Assembly (NCBI GenBank): GCA_025934835.1
Contig: JAICWL010000013.1
Span: 1 to 51,860 of the forward strand
DNA: 51,860 nucleotides
Direction: 5' to 3'
Source: Fimbriimonadaceae bacterium
Lineage (GTDB): Bacteria; Armatimonadota; Fimbriimonadia; Fimbriimonadales; Fimbriimonadaceae
The notes under the pieces were generated by a model. That model was not told the DNA's origin. It searched no databases and was given only the letters and a program-made list of their open reading frames with translations. Positions within the stretch are counted from its first letter, which is position 1. Each line of letters begins with the position of its first letter. The position numbers and the translations under genes are program-made. This document shows, one piece after another, positions 6,061-16,195 of the stretch.

Positions 6061-8259
6061 ATGATCGTCGAACGCCTCGACGCCAGCCCTGGGCGGCTGG
6101 TCGAAAACCCTTACGGCTACTTCGATCCTACGTCCAAGGCTTTCGTCGTGGAGAACCTTCTGACTCCCCGACCGTGGGTCAATGTCCTCAGCAACGACCG
6201 CTATGGCCTTGTCGTGAGCCAAGTCGGTGGCGGCTTTTCATGGTTCGAAAACTGCCAGGTATTTCGGATCACCCGCTGGGAGCAAGACCTCGTTCGAGAC
6301 GAAATGGGTCGGTTCTGCTACGTGCTAGACCTCGAGCGACCGAACGAGTTGTGGTCCACCACTTACCAGCCCACCAGAAGGAAGGCCGGCGTCGACCGTG
6401 CAATTCATGGTCTCGGCTACACTACCTTCGAGCGGCGCTTCCTGGGTATGGAGACCCGGCACACAGTTTTCGTCCCTCTCCACCTCGATGCCGAGATCTG
6501 GCTCATCGAGATTCGGAACATCTCGAACGAGCCCCGTAGGCTCCGACTCGCCGCTTATCACGAGCTGCACCTGGGCGGCATCGGCGATTGGCACCGCGAG
6601 TTCCACAGGCTGTTCATGGAGAGCGGCCGCGAGTCGGGCCGCCTGGTCGCCTGGAAGCATCCGAACCTTCGCGAACACCGACGGGAGGAGCTGGAGACGC
6701 CGATCTACACGGCCTTCGGCTGGAATGGCGGCACCGCTCCACGCTGGGTTACCGACAAAGCCACTTGGCTCGGCCCGTGCGGGACCCCCACCGAACCTCG
6801 TGGGCTGATCGGGGACGCCGAGCCTTCAGAAACTCCGCGCTGGGACGACCCCATTGCCGCCGGCATGATCGACGTCGACCTCGCGCCGGGAGAAACCAGG
6901 TCTGTCGTCCACGTTGTGTCCGCCTCCAGAGATCGGGCCGCCGCCCTTTCCGCGCTCGATGCCTGCGCCCCGGCCGAGGCCGAGCGAATGCTTCGCGAGG
7001 TGCGGGAGCAATGGCTTAGCCGCTGCTCGCTTGGCAAGGTGCGCACCGATGGGCCGGCCGCGGACCTCATGGTCAACGCCTGGCTGCCGTATCAAGCGAT
7101 AGCCGGAAGGCTCTATGCCAGGTGCGCTTACTACCAGCAAGGCGGCGCGTACGGCTACCGGGACCAGCTTCAAGACAGCCTGATGCTCCTCGACACCGAG
7201 CCGGACAAGACGCTCGAGCAGATCGGGCGCCACGCCGAGGCGATGTACGAGGATGGCGGCGTGCGCCACTGGTGGCACCCGAACACAGACATCTTCGTGG
7301 AGAGTCGCCATTCCGACACGTGCCTCTGGCTGGCCTATGCCACGCTGGAGTACCTGGATGCCACGGCGGACGACCTCGCCCTCGGCCACTCGCTGCGGTA
7401 TCTGAACCGTGAGACCCAGGCATTTGGAGAGTCGGGTGCTTTGCTCGATCACTGTCTCCGGGGAATAGACCGCGCTCTCGGTCTTCGGTCGTCCCGAGGA
7501 CTGCCGCTCATTGGCGCCGGCGACTGGAACGATGGCCTGTCGCATGCCGGTCTGGAGGGCCGCGGCGAATCGGTCTGGGTGGGCATGTTCCTATTCGGAA
7601 TTCTCGAGCGGATCGTGCCCGTGCTGCGAAGCCAAGGCTTCGAGAATAGGGCCGACGTCTACGCGGCCGAGGCAGAGGAGCTGCGCGCAGCAGTAAACGA
7701 GCATGGCTGGGACGGAGAGTGGTATCTCGAAGGAACCCGAGACGACGGACGCACCCTCGGCAGTCATCGCGACGCGGAAGGCAGCATTTTCTTGAACCCT
7801 CAGACGTGGGCCGTGCTGACGGGCATCGCCCCTCCCGAGCGGGCGCAGAAGGCGATGGACTCTGTCCGGCAACGCCTTCTCACGCCGTACGGAGCGCTTC
7901 TTCTGCAGCCCGCTTTCAAGCACGTCGATCAGTACGTCGGCTACATTTCGCGCTACGCACCCGGCCTGCGAGAAAACGGCGGAGTGTATAGCCATGCTTC
8001 GGTGTGGGCCGTCCTGGCGTTTCTCAAAATGGGTGACCGGGAGACCGCCGTGAGCCTATTTCGGTCGATGCTGCCTCCCGTGCGCTCAGCCGAGGACGCC
8101 GACCTTTATGCCGCTGAGCCCTACGTGATGCCCGGGAATGCCGACGGTCCGGACTCGCCGTACGCGGGTCGCGCCGGCTGGACCTGGTATACAGGCTCGG
8201 CTGCCTGGATGGTGCGCGCGGCCCGGGCCCTGGCCGAAGCGTCGAATGCCGAATGCTAA
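6061..8259 (+). CDS. GH94 family glycoside phosphorylase (cellobiose-phosphorylase-like)
   Basis: 732 aa inverting phosphorylase (old GT36 family) that splits a beta-glucosidic bond with phosphate to give a sugar 1-phosphate. The N-terminal beta-sandwich starts at YGYFDPTSKAFVV and includes YGLVVSQVGGGFSWF; the (alpha/alpha)6 barrel follows from about 310. Key motifs are GGAYGYRDQLQDS (about 362-374), HWWHP, and GDWNDG at 487-492, which carries the catalytic Asp. No signal peptide, so it acts on imported oligosaccharides. The specificity (cellobiose, laminaribiose, sophorose series or other) cannot be assigned from sequence alone. Its last 14 bases overlap the LacI regulator gene, which suggests that regulator controls it. 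Confidence 0.93.
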   Translation: MIVERLDASPGRLVENPYGYFDPTSKAFVVENLLTPRPWVNVLSNDRYGLVVSQVGGGFSWFENCQVFRITRWEQDLVRDEMGRFCYVLDLERPNELWSTTYQPTRRKAGVDRAIHGLGYTTFERRFLGMETRHTVFVPLHLDAEIWLIEIRNISNEPRRLRLAAYHELHLGGIGDWHREFHRLFMESGRESGRLVAWKHPNLREHRREELETPIYTAFGWNGGTAPRWVTDKATWLGPCGTPTEPRGLIGDAEPSETPRWDDPIAAGMIDVDLAPGETRSVVHVVSASRDRAAALSALDACAPAEAERMLREVREQWLSRCSLGKVRTDGPAADLMVNAWLPYQAIAGRLYARCAYYQQGGAYGYRDQLQDSLMLLDTEPDKTLEQIGRHAEAMYEDGGVRHWWHPNTDIFVESRHSDTCLWLAYATLEYLDATADDLALGHSLRYLNRETQAFGESGALLDHCLRGIDRALGLRSSRGLPLIGAGDWNDGLSHAGLEGRGESVWVGMFLFGILERIVPVLRSQGFENRADVYAAEAEELRAAVNEHGWDGEWYLEGTRDDGRTLGSHRDAEGSIFLNPQTWAVLTGIAPPERAQKAMDSVRQRLLTPYGALLLQPAFKHVDQYVGYISRYAPGLRENGGVYSHASVWAVLAFLKMGDRETAVSLFRSMLPPVRSAEDADLYAAEPYVMPGNADGPDSPYAGRAGWTWYTGSAAWMVRAARALAEASNAEC

Positions 8260-9331
8260 ACTCGTAGCGGGCAGGAATGGCGCCCTAAAGCTCGTGCCCG
8301 CAAAACGATCCACCATAGAAGACGTTGCCAAGCTGGCCGGGGTTGGCAAAGTGACGGTGAGCTACGTGCTGAACGGCCGCTCCGTCGAAGCCCGCATTAG
8401 CAGAGGAACGGCCGAGCGTGTCGTCGCGGCAGCGCGAACACTCGACTACCGCCCGAACGCGCTTGCGAGAATGCTCGCTAGCCGCAGAACCGAAACCATC
8501 GCGGTCGCGTTTCAATACGGCGAATTCTTCTCCGCCCTTAGCGCCTTCACGAGCGAGGTCATGCGCGGAGTGTGCGAAGGAGCCGTGGAACTCGGCTACG
8601 ACCTGATGCTGCACACCAAGCCCGTCGGGGATCCGGAAAGCGAGGTCGATGTGCTTAGCGATGGCCGGGCGGACGGCGTCTTAATGCTGAGAGACCCCGA
8701 CGACCCCGCGTTGAACCTGCTGCTTCAGCGCGACTTCCCGTGTGTCCAGTTCTTCACCCGATCTCCGCAGCCAAATTCAGCCTGGGTAGACGCCGACAAC
8801 TTCGCGGGGGGCAAATTGGCTACGGAGCATCTTATAGCCTGCGGCCATACAAGGATCGCCATGGTTCACGGCCCGAATGGGTCGGCCAGTAGCCGAGACC
8901 GCGTCGCCGGATACAGGCATGCGCTCAAAGCGGCGAACGTCGCTCCGGACCCCTCCCTCGAAGTTCTGGGAGCGAGCCCCGCCGGACCGTTCGAGGAGCT
9001 TTTGAAGCTTATTCAGGGGCCCGACCGGCCGACAGCGATATTTATTTGGTCCGACGACGTCGCATTGGCCGCTTTGGAGCACCTTCGGTGCATGGGCCTG
9101 CAGGTACCGCGCGACCTCTCGCTGGTCGGATTCGACTCGCTCGGAGTGTGTGACCGGAGTGTTCCACCGTTGACCAGCGTCCGACAGCCGGTCGGCGAAA
9201 TGGCTAAGACGGCAACGCAGCTGCTGGTGGATATCGTTACGGGAAGACCCATCGAGCACAGACAAATCGTTTTCCCGCTCAGTTTGGAAATCCGCGGTTC
9301 AACGGGTCCGGCGCCCGGGGCCAAGCGATAG
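8246..9331 (+). CDS. LacI-family transcriptional regulator
   Basis: 361 aa. The N-terminal helix-turn-helix is STIEDVAKLAGVGKVTVSYVLNGR (about 22-45), followed by the hinge RPNALARMLASRRT and a periplasmic-binding-like sugar sensor domain (ADGVLML, DNFAGGKLATEHLI, CGHTRIAMVHG, AIFIWSDDVALAALEHL, DLSLVGFDSL and the final PPLTSVRQP). The ATG at 8246 overlaps the end of the GH94 gene by 14 bases, so the regulator is translationally linked to the enzyme and probably responds to its substrate (inference). A palindromic operator in the GH94 upstream region is not obvious. It is followed by a strong terminator. Confidence 0.93.
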   Translation: MPNAKLVAGRNGALKLVPAKRSTIEDVAKLAGVGKVTVSYVLNGRSVEARISRGTAERVVAAARTLDYRPNALARMLASRRTETIAVAFQYGEFFSALSAFTSEVMRGVCEGAVELGYDLMLHTKPVGDPESEVDVLSDGRADGVLMLRDPDDPALNLLLQRDFPCVQFFTRSPQPNSAWVDADNFAGGKLATEHLIACGHTRIAMVHGPNGSASSRDRVAGYRHALKAANVAPDPSLEVLGASPAGPFEELLKLIQGPDRPTAIFIWSDDVALAALEHLRCMGLQVPRDLSLVGFDSLGVCDRSVPPLTSVRQPVGEMAKTATQLLVDIVTGRPIEHRQIVFPLSLEIRGSTGPAPGAKR

Positions 9332-9381
9332 GCTCCTGCCCGGTCCCAAACCGCATACCAGAAACGAGATCGTAGGCATGG

Positions 9382-9416
9382 AAAAAGCCGCGCCCCATTT
9401 TTGGGGCGCGGCTTTC
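9382..9416. terminator. Bidirectional terminator between the LacI and pseudopilin genes
   Basis: A perfect 13-bp stem AAAGCCGCGCCCC with loop ATTTTT. Read on the minus strand it is followed by a T run, so it mainly ends the pseudopilin gene, but it can also stop the convergent LacI transcript. Confidence 0.88.
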
Positions 9417-9433
9417 GAATAGACGAGAAATGT

Positions 9434-10288
9434 CTACTTAACTGCCTGCGGCATGGTCTGGCAATACGTGTCGAGCCAGCTCATGTCGCCACCCGGCGCC
9501 ATATTCGTAAGGTTGTTCCGAATCCAGCCGAATGCGTTAACCTGGTCGGCAGGCGAACCGCAAATCGCGCTGTGCGCGGTTCGCTTTGCGTGGCCGTCCA
9601 TGTAAACGAGGGCCATCGCCTTCTCATCCCACTTTCCGCCGCCCCAGTTCCAGCCGGAGAATCGGTGCACGCCATCGTCGTCGTTAAACGAGTTCGGGCC
9701 GTTCTCCCAGTCGATGTACGAACCAACGTCCACCCACTGCATCTTCGTCTCCCACAGGGCGGCGACGCTGGCGACGCTCTGGATTTGGCTCTGGTTAAAG
9801 GTGTTTTGGTTCGTGGTCGGGTCGCAGGGGTTTCCGTCCCATTGGCCGTTCAGGAAGAAGCCCATATTGTTCATCGCATAACCCCGCGCGAACTGAGGCA
9901 GTTTAGTCACGGACGGCAGTGCGTTCCCGTCCGCGGCCAAAATGAGCGGCTCCGACGTATCATCGAGATACTTGGCGGCGTTGTTCACCGGATCTGTGAA
10001 GATCTGGGTGTTCTTGGTGTACGGATACATCGCCTGCTTCCAGGAGTACACGGTCCGCGTCGGCGTCGTAGCCATGCAGAAGCGACGCTCGGGGTAAACG
10101 TCATCGTTGTCCGTAATGTACATTTGCTGGCCAAGGCCGATCTGCTTGGTATTGCTGAGGGACTGGGTGGCCTTGGCGGCTGCCTTCGCCTGAGCGAAGA
10201 CTGGGAATAGGATGGCTGCGAGGATCGCGATGATCGCGATCACGACGAGCAGCTCGATGAGAGTGAATGCAGCTTTGCGGTAACTCAT
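9434..10288 (-). CDS. Pseudopilin-like protein with type IV prepilin leader
   Basis: 284 aa. A short basic leader (MSYRKA) precedes [20 protein letters not shown], the methylated hydrophobic helix of type II secretion/type IV pilin-like proteins, and then [13 protein letters not shown], the form common in Armatimonadota. The remainder is a globular extracytoplasmic domain that resembles the DUF1559/H-X9-DG-type proteins of Planctomycetes and Armatimonadota. It ends with YMDGHAKR (the usual D-G-H near the C-terminus) and a short WLDTYC tail. The Shine-Dalgarno GAGGAA precedes the ATG at 10288. No secretion machinery gene is nearby; such proteins often exist in dozens of copies in these genomes. 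Confidence 0.88.
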   Translation of the reverse strand: MSYRKAAFTLIELLVVIAIIAILAAILFPVFAQAKAAAKATQSLSNTKQIGLGQQMYITDNDDVYPERRFCMATTPTRTVYSWKQAMYPYTKNTQIFTDPVNNAAKYLDDTSEPLILAADGNALPSVTKLPQFARGYAMNNMGFFLNGQWDGNPCDPTTNQNTFNQSQIQSVASVAALWETKMQWVDVGSYIDWENGPNSFNDDDGVHRFSGWNWGGGKWDEKAMALVYMDGHAKRTAHSAICGSPADQVNAFGWIRNNLTNMAPGGDMSWLDTYCQTMPQAVK

Positions 10289-10353
10289 TGAAATTCCTCG
10301 GATGATGCCTATCTGATTTGACGTGAGCTGGATGCCTTCCGCTACTCTCTCGC

Positions 10354-10373
10354 CCGGTTCGGGTCCGAACCGG
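10354..10373. promoter_or_regulatory. Perfect 20-base palindromic site upstream of the pseudopilin gene
   Basis: CCGGTTCGG-GT-CCGAACCGG, nine-base arms with a two-base centre, 66 bases upstream of the pseudopilin start. A half-site-like GCGAACCGA follows at about 10385-10393. Its position and symmetry suit an operator for a dimeric regulator; the regulator is unknown. Confidence 0.5.
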
Positions 10374-10424
10374 AACTTGCAGGCGCGAACCGAATAGATG
10401 AATGATTCTGCGTACGCTGACTGA

Positions 10425-10466
10425 ACGAGGTTTGTGCCTCGTAACAGCTAGCTGAACGCTTTCAGC
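10425..10466. repeat. Cluster of three overlapping inverted repeats
   Basis: ACGAGG-6-CCTCGT (10425-10442), the palindrome CAGCTAGCTG (10445-10454) and GCTGAA-CGCT-TTCAGC (10451-10466) lie in tandem in the pseudopilin upstream region. They could be operators or a structured leader. Confidence 0.45.
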
Positions 10467-10523
10467 ACAAATGATACAACACAATGTCGCAACCGCCCCA
10501 CATCGTTTTTTGCGATCTAATGC

Positions 10524-10805
10524 TCAAGGGTTGGAACTCGGCCCGGGGTGGGCCATGCGATTCCACATGAATTTGGCTTTGTTCGCATCACCCGCGTATT
10601 TCGTATATTGCGCCTGCTCCTCGGGCGACAAGGCGTTCCAGTTGCCTTTGACTTTGTCGAAAAGCTTCCGCATCTCGACCACCTGATTCACGCGCTCCGG
10701 TGAAGCGATCGGCTCCGGCTTGTCGCTCCCCGAGCATCCGAGAAGAGGGAATGCGGCTACCGAGGTCACCGCAAGCAGGATCACGCTCATCTTCAAGAAT
10801 GCCAT
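10524..10805 (-). CDS. Small predicted lipoprotein
   Basis: 93 aa. The signal peptide is MAFLKMSVILLAVTSVAAFP with lipobox LLGC (Cys 24). The mature part is short and charged and contains KGNWNALSPEEQAQYTKYAG, then KAKFMWNRMAHP, probably a small helical domain. I do not recognise a named family. The ATG at 10805 has an ideal Shine-Dalgarno (GGAGGAAAC). The open frame continues upstream only as sequence antisense to the enzyme gene at 10941. It is divergent from that gene with 135 bases between starts. Role unknown. Confidence 0.75.
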   Translation of the reverse strand: MAFLKMSVILLAVTSVAAFPLLGCSGSDKPEPIASPERVNQVVEMRKLFDKVKGNWNALSPEEQAQYTKYAGDANKAKFMWNRMAHPGPSSNP

Positions 10806-10928
10806 GTTTCCTCCGGTCGCGCGGAACAATTCCAGGTTACTGAACCCGTTCAGCACGAACCGCGTGTATTCTACTTCTACAAACTCTTTGATGGCCCCAA
10901 TCCGTGCGGAGAATCCGCCAGGCCGCCG

Positions 10929-10934
10929 TAGAAT
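10929..10934 (+). promoter_or_regulatory. -10 box TAGAAT directly before the PF10091 enzyme gene
   Basis: TAGAAT, six bases, then the ATG at 10941, with no Shine-Dalgarno site. The small inverted repeat GCGGA-GAA-TCCGC at 10906-10918 covers the expected -35 region and could be an operator. Confidence 0.5.
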
Positions 10935-10940
10935 GCACGC

Positions 10941-12227
10941 ATGATCCTCACAGCCCTCGCCGCGATTGCCCTCGGACAAGCCCAGCTCACTGGAAACGCC
11001 CTCCTGGACGACGTCCAACATCGGGCGGTCGAGTTCTTCTGGAACGAGTCGAACCCGGAAACCGGATTCACGAAAGACCGCGCAGGCAACTTCAAGAAGG
11101 ACGCGTACGACGTGGCGAGCTGCGCCGCGACCGGCTTTGCGCTTGCGGCTTATCCCATCGGGGTCGAGCACAAATGGCTCGACCGGAAGCAGGCGCTCGA
11201 GCGCACGAAGATCACGCTCGACCATTTGCTCACCACCCACGCGCGCCACAACGGGTGGTTCTATCACTTCATCAACTGGAAAACCGGCGAGCGGGCCTGG
11301 AACTGCGAGCTCTCGACCATCGATAGCATGATCTTGCTGGCCGGAGTCTGGCAAGCCAGGCAATACTGGCACGACCCCGAAGTCACCCGACAAGCTGACG
11401 CCATTACGGACCGTATCGACTGGAAGTGGTTCATGCGCGACGTCGACGGCAAGCCGGACCACGAGTTCTTCAACATGGGCTGGAAGCCCGAAAGCGGGTT
11501 CCTCAAAGCGACTTGGGCCGGCTACTGCGAGTTGCTCATGATCTACATCCAAGCCTATGGCGCATCGGATGTGCGCACAGACGGCTGGGACAAAATCACC
11601 AAGAACCTATACACCTATAACTCCCCGAGTCAAAGCCGCGACATCCAGGTCATCGAGGGCGGGCCGCTCTTCATGCATCAAATGTCGAATGTCTTTTACG
11701 ATTTCTCGAACAAGCGGGATAGAGACGGCTGGAACTACTGGAAGGCGACCCAAAACGCCACGCTTGAAAACCGAGCCTATTGCATCGACAACCCGAAAGG
11801 CTTCAAAGGATACGGCGCCGGATTCTGGGGTCTGACCGCTTGCGACACGCCAAGCGGCTACAGCGGCCCAGGCGCGCCGCCGCGCAACGAGTCGGATGAC
11901 GGAACAGTCGCCCCCACCTGCGCGCTGGCAAGCCTCGAGTACACGCCGAAGGAAAGCATGGAGATGGCGGAATCGTGCTATCGCGACCATAGGGACGCCT
12001 ACGGTCGGTATGGTTTCAGCAACGGCATCAATCCATCCAAAGCCTGGGTCGATCCGGACGTCATCGGAATCGATCTTGGCATGATGCTCCTCGGAGTGGA
12101 GGACGCCAGAACCGGCTTGCCGCACAAGCTCTCGAACTCCTACATCCTCGTTCGCCGGGGCTTTGCTCGCGCAGGCCTACGCCCGGCGCCCGGATCGAAC
12201 GACGGCCCGATTCACATGACGAAGTAG
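10941..12227 (+). CDS. Secreted glucoamylase-like (PF10091) glycoside hydrolase, GH144-like
   Basis: 428 aa with a short cleavable signal (MILTALAAIALGQAQ). The body is an (alpha/alpha)6 barrel of the Glycoamylase family: LLDDVQHRAVEFFWNESNPETG, GFALAAYPIG, HNGWFYHFINW, ELSTIDSMILLAG, GPLFMHQMSNVFYDF and GFWGLTACDTPSGY are the characteristic blocks. PF10091 contains the GH144 endo-beta-1,2-glucanases, so a beta-1,2-glucan substrate is possible, but specificity cannot be fixed from sequence. If so, the GH94 enzyme at 6061 could process the products inside the cell (speculative). It appears to be a single gene with its own leaderless-type promoter. Confidence 0.85.
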   Translation: MILTALAAIALGQAQLTGNALLDDVQHRAVEFFWNESNPETGFTKDRAGNFKKDAYDVASCAATGFALAAYPIGVEHKWLDRKQALERTKITLDHLLTTHARHNGWFYHFINWKTGERAWNCELSTIDSMILLAGVWQARQYWHDPEVTRQADAITDRIDWKWFMRDVDGKPDHEFFNMGWKPESGFLKATWAGYCELLMIYIQAYGASDVRTDGWDKITKNLYTYNSPSQSRDIQVIEGGPLFMHQMSNVFYDFSNKRDRDGWNYWKATQNATLENRAYCIDNPKGFKGYGAGFWGLTACDTPSGYSGPGAPPRNESDDGTVAPTCALASLEYTPKESMEMAESCYRDHRDAYGRYGFSNGINPSKAWVDPDVIGIDLGMMLLGVEDARTGLPHKLSNSYILVRRGFARAGLRPAPGSNDGPIHMTK

Positions 12228-12301
12228 TCCTCGAAACGCTCGGGTCGATTGCCGCTGTCCCAATTCTCCTTGAAGCCAACGCTCGAGCCGCAGCCCTACC
12301 G

Positions 12302-12328
12302 TTAGCACTCTCGGTGGTAAACTGCTAA
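12302..12328 (+). promoter_or_regulatory. CIRCE operator (HrcA binding site) upstream of groES-groEL
   Basis: TTAGCACTC, nine bases, AACTGCTAA. The left arm is the CIRCE consensus exactly; the right arm matches GAGTGCTAA at seven of nine positions. It lies 58 bases before groES, where HrcA-regulated groESL operons carry it. HrcA itself is not in the window. Confidence 0.85.
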
Positions 12329-12385
12329 CGCAAAGGGCCGCCACGCGGCTCAAGAATTTGAACCACACAAGAGGAGACACGTTAA

Positions 12386-12703
12386 ATGGCTATCAAACCA
12401 TTGCACGATCGCATCGTATTGGAGGCGGCGCCGAAAGAGGAGAAGTCCGCCGGAGGCATCATTCTGCCGGACACGGCCCAGGAGAAGCCGCAGCGGGGGA
12501 CAGTTCTCGCAGTGGGACCTGGCAAGAGACTCGACAGCGGCCAGCTCGCGCCGGTCGACGTGAAGGCAGGAGACACAGTTCTTTACGGCAAGTACGCGGG
12601 CACCGAAGTGACCGTGGACGGCACAGACTACGTGATTCTTCGTGCCGAAGACGTGCTCGCCGTACTCACCGGAGCCAAGGAGACGGTCGGCGCCGCCAGA
12701 TGA
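12386..12703 (+). CDS. groES: Co-chaperonin GroES
   Basis: 105 aa, GroES/Hsp10, the heptameric lid of the GroEL folding chamber in the cytoplasm. It begins with IKPLHDRIVLEA and shows the mobile loop EEKSAGGIILPDTAQEKPQRG, GTVLAVGPG, VKAGDTVLYGKYAGTEV and the C-terminal VILRAEDVLAVL. It is slightly longer than the usual 95-97 aa because of a GAKETVGAAR tail. A Shine-Dalgarno (GAGGAG) precedes the ATG. It is the first gene of the groES-groEL unit under the CIRCE element, 40 bases from groEL. Confidence 0.98.
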   Translation: MAIKPLHDRIVLEAAPKEEKSAGGIILPDTAQEKPQRGTVLAVGPGKRLDSGQLAPVDVKAGDTVLYGKYAGTEVTVDGTDYVILRAEDVLAVLTGAKETVGAAR

Positions 12704-12734
12704 ACCGGTGGCTTTGACCGAGACAAGGAATTAG

Positions 12735-14336
<1,602 letters not shown>

Positions 14337-14360
14337 TCGCGGCGCTTTTCAAGCGCAGAC

Positions 14361-14396
14361 GGGTCGGTGGTAACCCCCGCCGACCCTTCTCTATTT
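14361..14396 (+). terminator. Terminator after groEL
   Basis: GGGTCGG and CCGACCC pair around a C-rich loop and are followed by TTCTCTATTT, 25 bases after the groEL stop. It separates groESL from hsp20. A smaller hairpin, GCGCTT-TTC-AAGCGC, precedes it at 14342-14356. Confidence 0.75.
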
Positions 14397-14458
14397 AAGC
14401 ATTTAGGCGTGCCACCCCGGATCGGCCGGAAACTCCCCTACCCTGGCACGAGTCCAAC

Positions 14459-14519
14459 TTGTTAGAGCCGGCGCGCAGGCAGTCGGCCCGTCGGCCGGTT
14501 CCAACAACCCTCAAGGAGG
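14459..14519 (+). promoter_or_regulatory. Structured 5' leader of hsp20 with a Shine-Dalgarno-masking hairpin (candidate RNA thermometer)
   Basis: TTGTTAGAGCCGG (14459-14471) can pair with CCGGTTCCAACAA (14495-14507) at 11 of 13 positions. Immediately downstream CCTC-AAG-GAGG (14509-14519) folds the Shine-Dalgarno GAGG into a four-pair hairpin. Small heat-shock genes are often controlled by such heat-labile leaders. No CIRCE is seen here. Structure is inferred by eye only. Confidence 0.35.
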
Positions 14520-14523
14520 AAAC

Positions 14524-15078
14524 ATGAGGACATTTGTGAGTCTCAACCCATTCGCGGATATGCGCCGCATGACGGAAATGATGGATCGCATGATGAGCAC
14601 GGAAGGAAACGGAACGAGGAACGCGGGCCAAGTCAGCGTTCCGATGGACATCTGGGAGGAGGATGGCGCGATGTTCGTCAAGGCCTCGCTTCCCGGAGTG
14701 AAACCTGAAGACGTGAACCTCAGCATCGACGACGACGTACTGACGATCTCCGGCGAGTTCAAGGACGACCACGCGCAGCATCCCGATCGCAGGGTGTTTC
14801 ATCGCGAGCACGCGTCGGGCAGCTTCGTCCGGTCCGTAAGGCTCCCGGAGGACGTCGACCAGAACGCGATCGACGCGGAGTATGACAACGGGTATCTGAC
14901 CGTCCGTATTCCGAGATCGGCCAAACCCCAGCACCAGCCCAAGCAGCTTCGGGTGCGCAACAAGAACGCGCCTTCGCTGGAAGGCGGCGACTACGCCTAC
15001 GCAGACAAGAACAAGCACTCAGAGCAGCGCGGGCGCGCCACAGAATCGAAGAAGCAATCCAGCGAAGCTAAGGTCTAG
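14524..15078 (+). CDS. Small heat-shock protein, Hsp20/alpha-crystallin family
   Basis: 184 aa ATP-independent holdase. The N-terminal arm is Met-rich (MRRMTEMMDRMMS). The alpha-crystallin domain runs from about 38 to 130 (VPMDIWEEDGAMFVKASLPGVKPEDV, LTISGEF, GSFVRSVRLPEDVD), and the signature IDAEYDNGYLTVRIPRS closes it. A charged disordered tail of about 45 residues follows, longer than usual. The Shine-Dalgarno AAGGAGGA is perfect but may be hidden in a hairpin. It is placed just after groESL with a separate leader. Its stop shares CTAG with the stop of the convergent LigD-like gene. Confidence 0.95.
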   Translation: MRTFVSLNPFADMRRMTEMMDRMMSTEGNGTRNAGQVSVPMDIWEEDGAMFVKASLPGVKPEDVNLSIDDDVLTISGEFKDDHAQHPDRRVFHREHASGSFVRSVRLPEDVDQNAIDAEYDNGYLTVRIPRSAKPQHQPKQLRVRNKNAPSLEGGDYAYADKNKHSEQRGRATESKKQSSEAKV

Positions 15079-16091
15079 CTCGGTATCGGAGGGAGAGCCT
15101 GCCGCTCACTAGGCAGGCCCTTCCATTTGTCCACCTGCTGTTCCAGCAGTTTCGGCACGTTGCTCATGTCGAAGTCGGTAGGAAATACGGCATCCAAACG
15201 GTCCCACTCAATCGGAAACGAAACCGTCGCCCCTGGAACGGCGCGCGGAGAGTAAACGCAGGCCAGCGACTTCCCGCGCGCGTTCTGCCCGTAGTCGATA
15301 TACACGCGCTCACCCCGCTCAGCGATGGAAGTCTCGACCGTGACGATGTTTGGATTTTCAGCGACCAAGGACCGAGCGAACTCCTCGGCGATGGTGCGCA
15401 CCCATCCGAATGGGTACTTGCGCTCGATCGGCACGATCATGTGGAGGCCGGACTTCCCGCTCGTCTTGATCAAGCTGTTCAGCCCGGCCACGGCGAGCCT
15501 CTCGCGCAACGCCTTGGCCACACCTACAAGGCGACTGAACGACTCGCGAGTGAGGCTCTTGTCGCCTGTGGCTCGCACGGTGTCGCCGGGATCCAAGTCG
15601 AACACCATGAAGTCCGGGTACTCGAGCGCAGAGGCCTCGACAGATTCGAGCGACTCCGAAAAGTTCGTCCCATATCCCTCAGCGTCGACCCGGGAATACC
15701 AGGTGTGCAGTTCCAAGCATGCGTTTTGACCAAGCCACAGCAGCGTGGCCAGGTTATCGCAAATTAGATAGGTCTCAGCCCGGCGGCGATCCTGCGTGTA
15801 GATTTCTGCAGTCCGGACGAACTCCGGGGGCTTGTGATCCCAATGCCGTTGGACGAACTTTTTCCCTCCTAGCCCCGATGGTAGCCGGACCATCGTCAGC
15901 GGCCTCGATCGCAGATGAGGAAGAATGGATTGCGACACCGCCAGCAGGTAAAGCAGCAGATCACGCTTGGTGCGGTGAGGCCACAGCGGCTTGTCGAGAC
16001 TGGTTACGGCAAGGCTCACCCCTCCGACGTCCAAAGTCGCTTCGTTGCCTGTTTGGAGAACTTCGCTAAGGTGTTGAGCATCTGTGGCCAC
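15075..16091 (-). CDS. LigD-type DNA polymerase/primase domain protein
   Basis: 338 aa, the archaeo-eukaryotic primase-like polymerase module found in LigD of bacterial non-homologous end joining. Motifs: LDKPLWPHRTKRDLLLYLL near the N-terminus, GGKKFVQRHWDHKPP, ALLWLGQNACLELHTW, the metal-binding MVFDLDPGD (about 158-166), LIKTSGKSGLHMIVPI, ERVYIDYGQNARGKSLACVYSPRAVPGATVSFPIEW and a closing FDMSNVPKLLEQ. Ligase and phosphoesterase domains are absent, so it is a stand-alone PolDom protein; ku or ligase genes are not nearby. The GTG start at 16091 lacks a Shine-Dalgarno site and has CAGACT seven bases upstream. Confidence 0.93.
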   Translation of the reverse strand: MATDAQHLSEVLQTGNEATLDVGGVSLAVTSLDKPLWPHRTKRDLLLYLLAVSQSILPHLRSRPLTMVRLPSGLGGKKFVQRHWDHKPPEFVRTAEIYTQDRRRAETYLICDNLATLLWLGQNACLELHTWYSRVDAEGYGTNFSESLESVEASALEYPDFMVFDLDPGDTVRATGDKSLTRESFSRLVGVAKALRERLAVAGLNSLIKTSGKSGLHMIVPIERKYPFGWVRTIAEEFARSLVAENPNIVTVETSIAERGERVYIDYGQNARGKSLACVYSPRAVPGATVSFPIEWDRLDAVFPTDFDMSNVPKLLEQQVDKWKGLPSERQALPPIPS

Positions 16092-16195
16092 ATCTCTTAG
16101 TCTGCGTTCGCCGCCGGACCGATCCTCACCGAATTTGTGAAGTTTTGCACCTCGAACCCTAAAGCTCGGTGTTAAGAATCACGAAGATTATTGTG

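Noticed and set aside
9434-10288. LacI at 8246 as the regulator acting on the palindrome upstream of the pseudopilin gene
   Set aside because: LacI-family operators usually have a central CG with a different half-site; the palindrome centre is GT and nothing links the two beyond proximity.
10806-11552. Upstream extension of the small lipoprotein frame
   Set aside because: Antisense to the PF10091 enzyme gene; the lipobox signal peptide and Shine-Dalgarno place the start at 10805.
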